NCBI RefSeq assembly: GCF_905201705.1
Contig: NZ_CAJKOX010000017.1
Coordinates: 16,222-80,221, forward strand
DNA length: 64,000 bases
Reading direction: 5' to 3'
From: an uncultured Marvinbryantia sp.
GTDB taxonomy: Bacteria > Bacillota > Clostridia > Lachnospirales > Lachnospiraceae
Shown here in pieces: positions 25,457 through 35,421 of this stretch (the first letter of the stretch is position 1; each line of letters opens with the position of its first letter). The notes beneath the pieces are model-generated. The model did no database searches. It was not told the origin of the DNA and saw nothing but the letters and a program-made list of their open reading frames with translations. A program made the position numbers and the translations under genes.

Positions 25457-26017
25457 ATGAAGAACATATTATTTCTGACAACAACGCCAACTGTGGGAGG
25501 GAATGGGGATGCTTTAATCAGCGCAGCGATGGAGGAAGCAAAGTCCAACGGAGCGGATGTACATATCGTTCATATCAGGGAAAAGCAGATTGGATTTTGC
25601 CAGGCCTGTTACGGTTGCGCGAAAACCGGTGTCTGCGTGCAGAAGGACGATTTCATGGACATTCTGCATCTGGCTCACGAAGCGGATGCCATTATTGCGG
25701 AAGCCCCGATATATTATAACTGTATGGCGGCACAGATGATGACCGTCATCAACCGGCTGTGCTGTACCTTCGCCTGCAAGACTTACCAGACCGGGCCGAA
25801 AAAGCGGGTCGGCATCTTCCTGACCTGCACCGGCTCGGAACCGGAGGAAATGAAGCGCCATGTACGCAATATTCTGACTTTGCCCAGCGTCAGCCGTGCA
25901 ATTTCAGAATATCGGACGGAAGTATTTACCCAGTGTGTTTCGGATTCGACCTGCCATGACCGGGCAGATTATCTGGAACGGGCAAAAGAAATTTCCTGTT
26001 GGGCAGCAGGGGTGTAG
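25457..26017 (+). CDS. Flavodoxin-fold NAD(P)H oxidoreductase, iron-sulfur flavoprotein-like
   Basis: The 186-residue protein opens NILFLTTTPTVGGNGDALISAAMEEA, the FMN-binding loop of the NADPH-dependent FMN reductase family. A Cys cluster, FCQACYGCAKTGVCVQKDD, resembles the compact C-x2-C-x2-C-x5-C of iron-sulfur flavoproteins, so it may carry a 4Fe-4S cluster. APIYYNCMAAQMM lines the flavin site. GAGGGGG lies before ATG 25457. The stop is 32 bases from the next gene, an aldo/keto reductase, and the two are probably cotranscribed. Confidence 0.85.
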   Translation: MKNILFLTTTPTVGGNGDALISAAMEEAKSNGADVHIVHIREKQIGFCQACYGCAKTGVCVQKDDFMDILHLAHEADAIIAEAPIYYNCMAAQMMTVINRLCCTFACKTYQTGPKKRVGIFLTCTGSEPEEMKRHVRNILTLPSVSRAISEYRTEVFTQCVSDSTCHDRADYLERAKEISCWAAGV

Positions 26018-26049
26018 ATAATCAAAAATAAAAGAATGGAGGAATCACT

Positions 26050-26895
26050 ATGCAGTATGTAACTTTGAACAATGGAATAAAAATGCCAATGGCAGGGATC
26101 GGGACCTTCCAGCTCAGCCCGGATGAAGCGGAGGCTTCCGTAACCAGTGCTCTGCAATGCGGTTATCGACTGATCGACACGGCAAATGCCTATGTGAATG
26201 AAAAAGCGGTTGGCCGCGCAATCAAGAAATCCGGCGTTGACCGCAAAGAGATTTTTCTGGAAACGAAGCTGTGGCCGTCCTTCTATGAACAGGCGGATGC
26301 AGTGGAAAAGACGCTGGAGCGTCTGGATACTGATTACATTGATCTGCTGTTGATCCACCAGCCGGCCGGTAATTATGTGGCTGGGTATAAGATGATGGAG
26401 AAAGCCTGCAAGGAAGGCAAAGTCCGGGCAATCGGTTTGTCCAATTTCACAGCCGCTCAGATTCAGGAGATCTTAGATATTTGCGAAGTGAGGCCTGCTA
26501 TTTTGCAGACGGAGGTGCATCCTTATTCTCAGGAGCAGGAACTGAAAAAATTTCTGGAAAAAGAAAATATGGTCATTCAGGCGTGGTATCCCCTGGGGCA
26601 TGGAGATAAGGCGTTGATGGAGGAACCGGTATTCTCCAGACTGGCCAGGAAATATGGAAAGAGCAACGCGCAGATCATTCTGCGCTGGCACATTCAGGCC
26701 GGAAATGTGGTCATTCCGGGGTCAAAGAATCCGGATCATATCCGTGCGAATTTCGATCTGTTTGATTTCAGCCTGGATGATGCGGAGATGGCGGAAATCG
26801 CAGCGCTGAACAAAAATAAGCGCTACTATAAAAATTCCTGGCTCAAGCTGCAGGCTTATGCCAGAATGCGCCCGCCGGTAGACGAGCAGAAATAA
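26050..26895 (+). CDS. Aldo/keto reductase (AKR5-like, 2,5-diketo-gluconate reductase type)
   Basis: The 281-residue protein has MPMAGIGTFQL, catalytic D43 and Y48 in YRLIDTANAYVNE, a Lys in LETKLW, a His in LLLIHQPAG and VRAIGLSNF. The end IPGSKNPDHIRANFDLFDF binds NADPH. It reduces small carbonyls; the substrate is unknown. A GGAGG site precedes the start. It is followed by a terminator. Confidence 0.9.
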   Translation: MQYVTLNNGIKMPMAGIGTFQLSPDEAEASVTSALQCGYRLIDTANAYVNEKAVGRAIKKSGVDRKEIFLETKLWPSFYEQADAVEKTLERLDTDYIDLLLIHQPAGNYVAGYKMMEKACKEGKVRAIGLSNFTAAQIQEILDICEVRPAILQTEVHPYSQEQELKKFLEKENMVIQAWYPLGHGDKALMEEPVFSRLARKYGKSNAQIILRWHIQAGNVVIPGSKNPDHIRANFDLFDFSLDDAEMAEIAALNKNKRYYKNSWLKLQAYARMRPPVDEQK

Positions 26896-26930
26896 AAGCA
26901 GGATGCCTGAAAAACCAGATATTGCCCGCT

Positions 26931-26966
26931 GCCCGGTTCTTGTAACTTTGGACGGCGGGTATTTTA
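26931..26966 (+). terminator. Intrinsic terminator after the aldo/keto reductase
   Basis: ATTGCCCGCTGCCC pairs with GGACGGCGGGTATT through several GT pairs, followed by a short T-rich run. The rest of the gap to 27192 is AT-rich and probably holds the promoter of the two-component operon; no clear gene is present. Confidence 0.6.
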
Positions 26967-27192
26967 TATAAAATTCTGAAACTCTCCCACGGACATTTGA
27001 TGAAGTAACCGCCTGCTCATACAGTATGCATATAGATTATACTATATTGCCGTTTCGGTATTGTACTTTTTTTTCTTCCCGTTTTACAATAAATATGAAA
27101 ACAAGGAGCAAATTTCTGTGAGACAGTGGAAGTAATACCTGCAGCGGGGCTTTGATTTACGGAGAATATCAGAAAAAATGGGGGAAATGGAA

Positions 27193-27897
27193 ATGAAGCT
27201 GGCGATTGTTGAGGATGAAAAAGTATATGTGGACAAGCTGAGAGAATACCTGAATAAATATCAAAGGGAGTCCGCTGTTGAAGTGCGATCGGTCTGGTTT
27301 AGCGACGGCAGTGAGATAGCAGAGGATTACTCCGGTGACTATGATATTATTCTGATGGATATCCAGATGAAATTTATGGATGGAATATCTGCAGCCAGAA
27401 AGATCAGAGAAATGGACCAGGAAGTGATCATCATATTCATTACCAATATGACAAACTATGCGATCCGGGGCTATGAAGTAGATGCGATGGACTATATTGT
27501 AAAACCGGTGGAATATTTTGCTTTTTCCCATAAGCTTGACAGAGCGGTAAAAAGAATCCGGAAAAAAGAGAAGCATTATATATCCATACCGATGGAAAAT
27601 GGCGTGCGGAAAATGGACATCGCGGGGATCTATTACATTGAGAGCCATGGACATATGCTGCAGTACAAGACCGATGAAGGTGCATGGGAGTGCAGGGGAA
27701 CGCTGCAGCAGATGGAAAGCCTGCTGATGCCATATGGTTTTTTCAGAAACAGTAAAAGCTATCTTGTGAATATACAGCATGTAGATGCGATCCGGGAAAA
27801 CGAATGTATGGTGCAGGGAGAACGGCTTCCTGTCGGCAGGGCAAAGAAGAAGGAATTTATGCAGAAAATGCTATGCTATATGAGCGGGGAAATGTGA
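27193..27897 (+). CDS. LytTR-family response regulator
   Basis: The 234-residue regulator has a receiver domain (residues 1-120) with E7-D8, phosphoacceptor D56 in ILMDIQMKFMDGISAA and K in VKPVEYF. A LytTR DNA-binding domain covers about 130-234 (FFRNSKSYLVNIQHVDAI). The run of G at 27181-27185 favours ATG 27193; in-frame ATGs at 27178 and 27187 overlap it. It overlaps the kinase gene by one base (TGATG). Family members bind paired 9-bp repeats; the GH3 operon downstream is the natural target. Confidence 0.9.
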   Translation: MKLAIVEDEKVYVDKLREYLNKYQRESAVEVRSVWFSDGSEIAEDYSGDYDIILMDIQMKFMDGISAARKIREMDQEVIIIFITNMTNYAIRGYEVDAMDYIVKPVEYFAFSHKLDRAVKRIRKKEKHYISIPMENGVRKMDIAGIYYIESHGHMLQYKTDEGAWECRGTLQQMESLLMPYGFFRNSKSYLVNIQHVDAIRENECMVQGERLPVGRAKKKEFMQKMLCYMSGEM

Positions 27898-29222
27898 TGA
27901 TGGCGGCTGTCTATGCGGATATTCCAAGAATCCATACGGCATTGGCAGAATGGGCTGCCTGTATGGTCTATGTGCTGATCCTGGAGAAACGATTTTCAAA
28001 AAAACAGACGATTTTACTCAGTATGGGAGCATTGCTGTGCCAGATACTGGTGCTTGCGGCAACGGATGACGTACCTCTGATGTTCTGGATTCCCTGTATG
28101 CTTATAGCGGCCGGAGCTATGTATTTATTTTTATACTGCTGCTGCAGGATCACAATGTTTCAGGCAGCATATTGCTGTACAGCAGCTTTTATCATTGCGG
28201 AGTTTGAAGCATCCCTGGAGTGGCAGCTTTTCGCTTATCTGGACCTGGCAGGTGTCGGATTTTTGGGAATGGGAAGCTGTATCCTGATACTTACCTATAG
28301 TGTGGTTTTTACTGCAGCGGTTCGATTAGAACAAGGGATATTAAAAAAAGAATACCTGGAGCATCTGTCGAAATGGGAACTGATTTCTACGGTTGCGCTT
28401 GTGGTACTGACCTTTGCGGCCAGCAATGTCCGTTTCCTTCTGTCAGATGCAGAGGCCGATGTTTCAGTGTGTCTTGACATTTTAAAGATGCGTACTCTGA
28501 TCGATTTTTCCGGGCTGGCTGTTCTGTATGCGTTTCAAAGCAGGGTCAGTGAATATTTGTCAGAAAAAGAAATAGAAGCTATCCGAACCATGCTGAAAAG
28601 CCAGTATGACCAATATCGGAGCTATCAGGAGAGCATCGAATTGCTCCGTATTCAAAGACATGATCTGAAGCATCACATTGCAGTCCTCAGAGCTGAAACA
28701 AATGCAGAAAAACGTGAGGAATGGCTGGACCGGCTGGAGGAAGAGCTGAATGCAAGTGAGATCGCAGCGCCTACCGGAAACAGGGTGCTGGATATTATGC
28801 TGACAGTGAAGCAGGGAGTGATAAAAAAGAACGGGATTCATTTTACCTGGGTGGCAGACGGTACGCTGCTTGATTTTATGCACGTGACGGATATCTGCAC
28901 AATTTTGGGAAATGCCCTGGATAACGCGATAGAAAACGTTGTTATTCTGGATGATCCGAAAAAACGTCTGATACATTTATCCATATCTTTGAAAAAGGAT
29001 TTTGTTTTTATCCAGATGCGTAATTACTGTGAACGGGAGCCTGACTGGGATGGGAAAGGAAGCATCCGCACCACAAAAGCGGATAAAGAAAATCACGGTT
29101 ATGGGATCAGGAGCATTCGATATACAGTAGAAAAGTATGGAGGGAGTACCCAGGTCAGCTGGAAGGATGAATGGTTTGAACTGGGGCTGCTGATTCCCAG
29201 ACCTGCAGGTTGGGACAAATAG
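27897..29222 (+). CDS. AgrC/VirS-type GHKL sensor histidine kinase
   Basis: The 441-residue kinase has about six membrane segments in residues 10-210, like peptide-sensing AgrC. The phosphoacceptor is H255 in IQRHDLKHHIAVL, and the GHKL ATPase has ILGNALDNAIENV and HGYGIRSIRYTVEKYGG. No agrB or agrD gene is present, so the signal is unknown. ATG 27897 overlaps the regulator stop. It probably phosphorylates the LytTR protein and so controls the GH3-GtrA-esterase genes that follow. Confidence 0.9.
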   Translation: MMAAVYADIPRIHTALAEWAACMVYVLILEKRFSKKQTILLSMGALLCQILVLAATDDVPLMFWIPCMLIAAGAMYLFLYCCCRITMFQAAYCCTAAFIIAEFEASLEWQLFAYLDLAGVGFLGMGSCILILTYSVVFTAAVRLEQGILKKEYLEHLSKWELISTVALVVLTFAASNVRFLLSDAEADVSVCLDILKMRTLIDFSGLAVLYAFQSRVSEYLSEKEIEAIRTMLKSQYDQYRSYQESIELLRIQRHDLKHHIAVLRAETNAEKREEWLDRLEEELNASEIAAPTGNRVLDIMLTVKQGVIKKNGIHFTWVADGTLLDFMHVTDICTILGNALDNAIENVVILDDPKKRLIHLSISLKKDFVFIQMRNYCEREPDWDGKGSIRTTKADKENHGYGIRSIRYTVEKYGGSTQVSWKDEWFELGLLIPRPAGWDK

Positions 29223-29261
29223 CTGCATGTTGTGCCAAAAACGAGCACCGTAAAATAATTA

Positions 29262-29270
29262 TGATACAAT
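29262..29270 (+). promoter_or_regulatory. Extended -10 box before the GH3 gene
   Basis: TG-A-TACAAT lies 62 bases before the GH3 start. It is the same nine bases as the box at 6779-6787. No good -35 is visible, as would fit an activator-dependent promoter under the LytTR regulator. Confidence 0.4.
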
Positions 29271-29331
29271 GATAATACAAAGAAATGAAACGGCCGTACA
29301 TTTAGAAAATTGAGAAAAGGGAGAAGAAAAA

Positions 29332-32220
29332 ATGCTGGAATTAAACTGGAGTGATGTGATAAGCACACTCACACAGATCAGGGGATACCTGATCGCGATA
29401 GGCGCTATTATTGCTGTGGCAGTCATTGTAATGATTGCCTGCCTGAAGCTCGCCGCACATAAGAAATATGTGATACGTACCCAGGCATTCGTTGCCATGA
29501 TCGTGGGAATTGCCATTGTTGCAAACTTAATCTGCACCGGCCCGATGTACACAATTCTGTCACTGGCATCCGGTACGGGCACGCTTACGGAGGAAAGCAT
29601 TGCAGGGGCAGAGGAGCTGGCACAGCAGATCGCGGAAGAAGGAATCGTTCTGCTGCAGAATGATGACCAGACGCTTCCGCTGGCAGATAATAAAAACATT
29701 AATGTGTTCGGATGGGCATCTACAGCGCCCTGCTACGGCGGAACCGGTTCCGGAGCACTCAATGACAGCTACCACATTGTAGACCTGCTGGAGGGTCTTT
29801 CCAACGCAGGATTTAACACGAACACCGAGCTTTCTGATTTTTACAGGGCATATGCGCAGAGCAGACCGGAAATCGGCATGTTTGCGCAGGACTGGACACT
29901 TCCGGAGCCGCCGGCAGAAACCTACTCAGATGAGATGATGGAAAATGCCAGAGAGTTCTCTGAAAATGCAATGATCGTTCTCACGCGTGCAGGCGGAGAG
30001 CAGACAGACCTGCCGAGAACGCTGACAGGAGTTACATACAACAACAATTCGGAAGATTATGAAGATTTCCCGGAAGGCACGCATTATCTGGAGCCAAGCC
30101 AGAGCGAGCGCAACATGATCGATCTTGTATGCAGGAATTTTGATAACGTTATTCTGGTATACAACGGCGCCAATACAATGGAGCTGCAGATCGCGGATGA
30201 ATATGAGCAGATCAAGAGTGTGCTCTGGGTTCCCGGAACCGGTCAGAACGGTTTTAACGCTCTGGGAGAAATTCTTTCCGGCGAGGTGAATCCATCTGCA
30301 AAGACAGCCGATACGTTTGTAAGGGATCTGACAGCGACTCCGAACTGGAACAATTTTGGAGATTATGAGTATGACAATATGGATGAATTCGTCATTTCCG
30401 AAAGTGATCCGTATGTTCCGGGAGCATTACCACATTTTGTAAATTATACAGATGGGATCTACGTTGGATATAAGTTCTATGAAACAGCGGCGGAGGAAGG
30501 GCTGATCGATTACGAAGAGCTTGTTCAGTACCCGTTCGGCTATGGCCTGAGCTATACAGACTTTACGAAGGAAATGGGCGAGATGGTTACGGGTGAGGAC
30601 GGAACGATCAGTTTTGATGTGACCGTTACCAACACAGGAGATGTGGCAGGCAAGGATGTGGTGGAGGTTTACTATAATCCGCCCTATACCAACGGAGGAA
30701 TCGAAAAAGCATCTGCAAACCTGATCGCATACGATAAGACGGATATGCTGGAGCCGGGCGCTTCCCAGACATTGAGCATTTCAATATCCGCGGAGGATAT
30801 GGCATCCTATGATGACGAGGAGAACGGCTGCTACGTACTGGAAGAGGGCGAATATGTGATTTCCATCAATTCGGATTCCCACACGGTCATCGACTCCCAG
30901 ACATATGAAGTGGAGAGCACGATTGTTTACGATGAAAACAATGCAAGAAGCACCGACCTGGTGGCAGCGCAGAACCAGTTTGACTTTGCAAAAGGCGAGC
31001 TGACCTACCTGTCAAGGGAAAACGGATTTGAAAACTATGAAGAAGCAGTGGCTGCGCCGGCAACCTACAGTATGCCGGAGGCGGACAAAGCCGGATTTGT
31101 AAACAATTCCAATTTTGAACCGGAGGAGGACCCGGATGCCCAGATGCCGACGACCGGGGCAAAAAATAATATTTCGATCCTGGATCTCAGGGGAGCGGAT
31201 TACGATGATGAGAAATGGGAAATGCTCCTTGATAATCTGACCATTGACGAAATGGTGGAAATGATCGCCCTGGGCGGTTATCAGACAGCTCCGGCAAAAA
31301 GTATCGACAAGATCGCAACCACGGACTGTGACGGTCCGGCGGCGCTGAATAATAACTTTACCGGCGTTGGCTCTATCGGATTCCCGGCAGGGGTGATGCT
31401 TGCAAACTGCTGGAACGAAGACCTGGCGTACGCCTTTGGTGAAAATATCGGCCTGATGGCAGACGATATGAATGTATCCGGCTGGTATGCACCGGCGATG
31501 AATATTCACCGCTCCGCTTTTGCAGGACGTAACTTTGAGTATTATTCCGAAGATGCCCTCCTTTCCGGAAAATGTGCGGTAAATGCCGTATCCGGGGCAT
31601 GGAGCCAGGGCGTATATGCTTACATCAAGCATTTTGCGCTGAATGACCAGGAGACAAACCGTTGGGAAATGCTCTGTGTGTGGGCTGATGAACAGGCTAT
31701 CCGTGAGATTTATCTGAAGCCGTTTGAGATGTGCGTAAAGGATGGAGATGCGACAGCAGTCATGTCCTCCTACAACTACATTGGCAACCAGTGGGCAGGC
31801 GCATGCAGTCCGTTGCTGATCAATGTACTCAGAAACGAATGGGGCTTCAGGGGTTCGGTACTGACGGACTACTTTGCAGACTTCGGCTATATGGATGCAG
31901 AGCGCGCGATTTATAACGGCGGTTCCACCTGCCTGATTAACAGGGATGTAAATACAAACTACATCAAAAATACCGATAATCCGACGACCGTTCAGCATAT
32001 GAGAGAAGCGTGCCACGATGTCCTTTATACGGCTGTCAACAGCAGAGGATTTGAGGAAGAAAATCTGTCCGCAGGTCTGATGACATGGCAGATCATAATG
32101 ATCGCAGCGGATGTTGTGATCGCAGTCCTTCTGCTTGCATTTGAGTTCTTTATTGTGCGCAAAGGTTATCAGAAGCGGAAAAAGAACGCTGTAAAAATTG
32201 AAACGGTAAAAGAAGAATAA
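29332..32220 (+). CDS. Membrane-anchored GH3-family protein with permuted domains
   Basis: The 962-residue protein begins with two membrane segments (about 18-37 and 51-70) and ends with one (about 925-945). The GH3 alpha/beta-sandwich (about 80-400, EEGIVLLQNDDQTLPL...YPFGYGLSYTDF) and an FnIII-like domain (410-530) precede the TIM barrel (610-900). The usual GH3 order is barrel first. The nucleophile is D846 in VLTDYFADFG and KHF is present in YIKHFALNDQE. Permuted GH3 beta-glucosidases are known from Ruminococcus albus and Butyrivibrio. The substrate is unknown; the enzyme body is held at the outer membrane face. Confidence 0.88.
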   Translation: MLELNWSDVISTLTQIRGYLIAIGAIIAVAVIVMIACLKLAAHKKYVIRTQAFVAMIVGIAIVANLICTGPMYTILSLASGTGTLTEESIAGAEELAQQIAEEGIVLLQNDDQTLPLADNKNINVFGWASTAPCYGGTGSGALNDSYHIVDLLEGLSNAGFNTNTELSDFYRAYAQSRPEIGMFAQDWTLPEPPAETYSDEMMENAREFSENAMIVLTRAGGEQTDLPRTLTGVTYNNNSEDYEDFPEGTHYLEPSQSERNMIDLVCRNFDNVILVYNGANTMELQIADEYEQIKSVLWVPGTGQNGFNALGEILSGEVNPSAKTADTFVRDLTATPNWNNFGDYEYDNMDEFVISESDPYVPGALPHFVNYTDGIYVGYKFYETAAEEGLIDYEELVQYPFGYGLSYTDFTKEMGEMVTGEDGTISFDVTVTNTGDVAGKDVVEVYYNPPYTNGGIEKASANLIAYDKTDMLEPGASQTLSISISAEDMASYDDEENGCYVLEEGEYVISINSDSHTVIDSQTYEVESTIVYDENNARSTDLVAAQNQFDFAKGELTYLSRENGFENYEEAVAAPATYSMPEADKAGFVNNSNFEPEEDPDAQMPTTGAKNNISILDLRGADYDDEKWEMLLDNLTIDEMVEMIALGGYQTAPAKSIDKIATTDCDGPAALNNNFTGVGSIGFPAGVMLANCWNEDLAYAFGENIGLMADDMNVSGWYAPAMNIHRSAFAGRNFEYYSEDALLSGKCAVNAVSGAWSQGVYAYIKHFALNDQETNRWEMLCVWADEQAIREIYLKPFEMCVKDGDATAVMSSYNYIGNQWAGACSPLLINVLRNEWGFRGSVLTDYFADFGYMDAERAIYNGGSTCLINRDVNTNYIKNTDNPTTVQHMREACHDVLYTAVNSRGFEEENLSAGLMTWQIIMIAADVVIAVLLLAFEFFIVRKGYQKRKKNAVKIETVKEE

Positions 32221-32292
32221 CAAAGATCATGTAAGAGGGGCTGAGGGCTGTCTGGTCCGCAGCTCCTCATCTTATACAGGGAGCGTAATTTT

Positions 32293-34722
32293 ATGAAACA
32301 TAAAGATATCATTGATAAGATGACAATAGAAGAAAAAGCGGCGCTTCTGAGCGGTAAAGGAGAATGGCAGACATGGGATTTTGAACGGCTGGGAATCCCA
32401 TCCATTTTCTGCTCCGACGGACCGCACGGAATCCGCAAGCAGGCAGGAGCAGGTGATCATCTGGGGCTGAATCCGTCGCTGCCGGCGACCTGTTTTCCTA
32501 CGGCAGCGACTATGGCAAACAGCTGGGATCCTGTCCTGGGAGAAGAGATCGGCAGGGCGCTTGGAGAGGAAGCGGCGGTGCAGGGTGTGGATATCGTTCT
32601 GGGACCGGGACTGAATATCAAAAGAAGTCCTCTGTGCGGAAGAAACTTTGAGTATTTTTCAGAGGATCCCTATCTTGCAGGAAAGATGGCGGCGGGCTAT
32701 GTGCGCGGGATCCAGAGCAGCGGACGGTATGCCTGCCCGAAACACTTTGCGGTAAACAGCCAGGAGCTTCGCAGGATGGCGATGAACGCGGTAGTGGATG
32801 AAAGGACCCTCAGGGAGATCTATCTGACAGGGTTTGAAATTGTTGTAAAAGAGGGCAAAGCAAAGGCGCTTATGACCAGCTACAATCAGGTAAACGGTAC
32901 ATATGCGAATGAAAATACACATTTACTCAAAGAGATACTGAGAGAGGAATGGGGATACAACGGCATCGTGATCACGGACTGGGGCGGCTCCAACGACCAT
33001 ATCAGGGGCGTGGCAGCAGGTTCGGATCTGGAAATGCCTACGCCGGGCATGGATTCTGCGCGGCAGCTTGTGAAAGCAATGCAGGATGGAAAGCTTTCCG
33101 AAGAGGCGGCAGACGCCTGCGTGGACCGGATGCTGGAAGCAGTGACGGCGCTGACAAAACACGCTGACGGAGGGTCAAAGCCGGAGGATTTTGACAAAGA
33201 AGCCCATCATGCACTGGCAAAGAAAGCGGCGGCGGAGAGCGCGGTGCTTCTGAAAAACGAGGAGAAGATCCTTCCGCTGAAGACGGGAACTCATGTGGCG
33301 CTGATCGGAGATTTTGCATTTGATCCAAGATACCAGGGAGCCGGCTCTTCCATGGTGAATACAATAAAACTGGATAAGATGTCAGAACGGATCGGAGAAT
33401 ACGACCTGACGGTTGTCGGGATGGCAAGGGGGTATAAACGGGACGGCACGGCAGATGCAGTGATGGAAAAAGAAGCGGTGGATCTTGCGCGGTCCGCAGA
33501 CGTAGTGCTGTACTGCTTTGGGCTGGATGAAATGAGTGAATCCGAGGGGATTGACCGTACCCATATGAGGATCCCGCAAAACCAGATCACGCTCCTGGAG
33601 TCCATTGCACGGGTAAATGAAAATATCGTTGGTATTTTAAGTGCCGGTGCCGCCGTGGAAATGCCCTGGCATGTCAGTTTAAAAGCACTGCTTCACGGAT
33701 ATCTGTACGGACAGGCAGGGGCAGGCGCTATGCTGGATATCATTACCGGAAAGGTAAATCCGTCCGGCAGGCTGAATGAGACGTATCCCATCAGCTATGA
33801 GGACACCCCGGCGTTTAAATATTTCCCGAGTGAGGAAAGAAACTCCGAATATCGGGAAGCGCTGTATGTGGGATATCGTTACTATGACACGGCGGGGATG
33901 CCGGTGCTGTATCCTTTCGGGTTCGGGCTGTCCTATACAGAATTTAAATACAGAGATCTGACGATAGACCGGGATGGTGCAGAATTTACCCTGCAGAATG
34001 CTGGAAAACAGGATGGCGCAGAAGTAGTGCAGCTATATGTTGCCATGAAGGAGGGCAGAGTATTCCGTCCTGCGAAAGAACTGAAAGGATTTCAGAAGAT
34101 ATATCTAAAAGCAGGAGAAAGCAGAAGGGTACGTATTCCCTTTGATGATAAAACCTTCCGCTATTGGAATGTCCGCACAAACTGCTGGGAAGTTGAGGGC
34201 GGCATATATACGATTATGATCGGCGCGAACTGTCAGGATATCCGGCTCAGCGCAGAAACAAAGGTGGCGGGAACAACGGAAACCTATCCTTACTATACGA
34301 ACCGGATGCCTTCTTATTATTCCGGTTATATCAGCCAGGTAGAAGATAAGGAGTTTGAAGAACTCTTAGGATATCCGATCCCGAGCGGGAAGTGGAGCGG
34401 AGATCTGACCGTGAATGATGCTATCTGCCAGATGTATTATGCGAAGAGTCCGATTGCGCGGTTTGCCTATCATAAGCTGACAAACATGAAAAAGAAAAGT
34501 GAGGATGCGGGAAAACCGGATCTGAATATTCTCTTCATTTATAACATGCCGTTCCGCGCCATTGCGAAGATGACCGGCGGCATGGTAAGCATGGAGATGG
34601 CAGAGGGAATTGTGACTATGGTAAACGGACATTTCTTCCGGGGTTTGGGGCGTACGATTTCAGGCTTCTTCCGGAATAAGAGGCAGAACCGGAAGTATTT
34701 AAAGCAGATCACCGGGAAGTAA
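32293..34722 (+). CDS. GH3 beta-glucosidase-like glycosidase, cytoplasmic
   Basis: The 809-residue protein has the usual GH3 order: TIM barrel (1-290), alpha/beta sandwich (310-540) and FnIII-like domain (560-650). A C-terminal extension of about 130 residues follows. Nucleophile D229 lies in IVITDWGGSND. Substrate residues lie in CSDGPHGIRKQ, RSPLCGRNFEYFSEDP and CPKHFAVNSQE. There is no signal peptide, so it acts inside the cell on an imported beta-glycoside. It lies 72 bases after the permuted GH3 gene, probably in one operon. Confidence 0.92.
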   Translation: MKHKDIIDKMTIEEKAALLSGKGEWQTWDFERLGIPSIFCSDGPHGIRKQAGAGDHLGLNPSLPATCFPTAATMANSWDPVLGEEIGRALGEEAAVQGVDIVLGPGLNIKRSPLCGRNFEYFSEDPYLAGKMAAGYVRGIQSSGRYACPKHFAVNSQELRRMAMNAVVDERTLREIYLTGFEIVVKEGKAKALMTSYNQVNGTYANENTHLLKEILREEWGYNGIVITDWGGSNDHIRGVAAGSDLEMPTPGMDSARQLVKAMQDGKLSEEAADACVDRMLEAVTALTKHADGGSKPEDFDKEAHHALAKKAAAESAVLLKNEEKILPLKTGTHVALIGDFAFDPRYQGAGSSMVNTIKLDKMSERIGEYDLTVVGMARGYKRDGTADAVMEKEAVDLARSADVVLYCFGLDEMSESEGIDRTHMRIPQNQITLLESIARVNENIVGILSAGAAVEMPWHVSLKALLHGYLYGQAGAGAMLDIITGKVNPSGRLNETYPISYEDTPAFKYFPSEERNSEYREALYVGYRYYDTAGMPVLYPFGFGLSYTEFKYRDLTIDRDGAEFTLQNAGKQDGAEVVQLYVAMKEGRVFRPAKELKGFQKIYLKAGESRRVRIPFDDKTFRYWNVRTNCWEVEGGIYTIMIGANCQDIRLSAETKVAGTTETYPYYTNRMPSYYSGYISQVEDKEFEELLGYPIPSGKWSGDLTVNDAICQMYYAKSPIARFAYHKLTNMKKKSEDAGKPDLNILFIYNMPFRAIAKMTGGMVSMEMAEGIVTMVNGHFFRGLGRTISGFFRNKRQNRKYLKQITGK

Positions 34723-34747
34723 AGCTATTTTAGGAGGGAAAATTTGT

Positions 34748-35368
34748 ATGGCAGATGTAAATACAGAAACAGGAAATACAGGCTGGGCGAAAGTATGGGG
34801 CGGCTTTGAAAAGAATCATCCGAAGCTGGCGAAATGGCTCTATCAGATTTTTTACTTTTTTGTGTTCAGCATGGGTGTAACGATTATACAGTATCTTTTC
34901 TTTACGTTCCTTCCGGGAATTCTTGGAGAAGGGCTGGCAGGAACGGAATTCATGTGGCCGCAGGTACATATGAGTTTATTTGGCGTAGAGTTTACCTGGA
35001 GCCTTCTGGGTTATAATGTCCTCTATGATGCGGCGGGAGAGGTTGTCATTGGCGGAGGCCTGGGATACTTTATCAGCTATGAAGTTGGTTCTTTTGTAGC
35101 GCAGTGCATTAATTTTCCATTGCAGAGGAACATCACGTTCAAGAGTCATGGAAATCCTGTTTATCAGGCGATGTGGTACCTGATCGCATGGATCGTGATC
35201 TCCCTGATCTGCAATGGCTTCAATAATCTGTGGATGCCGATTGCAGCGGCATATGTGGCGCCGGCAATTTATAATATCCTTGTGACATTCATCACGGGCG
35301 GCGTATCCATGATCATCTTCTTCTTCGTATTTAAGATTATTTTCCCGGAAGGGGAAGCAAAGAAATAA
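34748..35368 (+). CDS. GtrA-like membrane protein
   Basis: The 206-residue protein has four membrane segments and a central AQCINFPLQRNITFKSHGN, which matches the NF-x2-NR-x-WVF-like signature of the GtrA family. GtrA proteins help move lipid-linked sugars across the membrane. The start has an AGGAGGG site, and the gene follows the GH3 by 25 bases. Its link to the two GH3 enzymes is not clear; it might supply or modify a surface glycan. Confidence 0.7.
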   Translation: MADVNTETGNTGWAKVWGGFEKNHPKLAKWLYQIFYFFVFSMGVTIIQYLFFTFLPGILGEGLAGTEFMWPQVHMSLFGVEFTWSLLGYNVLYDAAGEVVIGGGLGYFISYEVGSFVAQCINFPLQRNITFKSHGNPVYQAMWYLIAWIVISLICNGFNNLWMPIAAAYVAPAIYNILVTFITGGVSMIIFFFVFKIIFPEGEAKK

Positions 35369-35421
35369 GAGAAGGAAAGAATTAAGCATAAAAACAATCC
35401 GCATTGATGAGGAGGCAGAAA

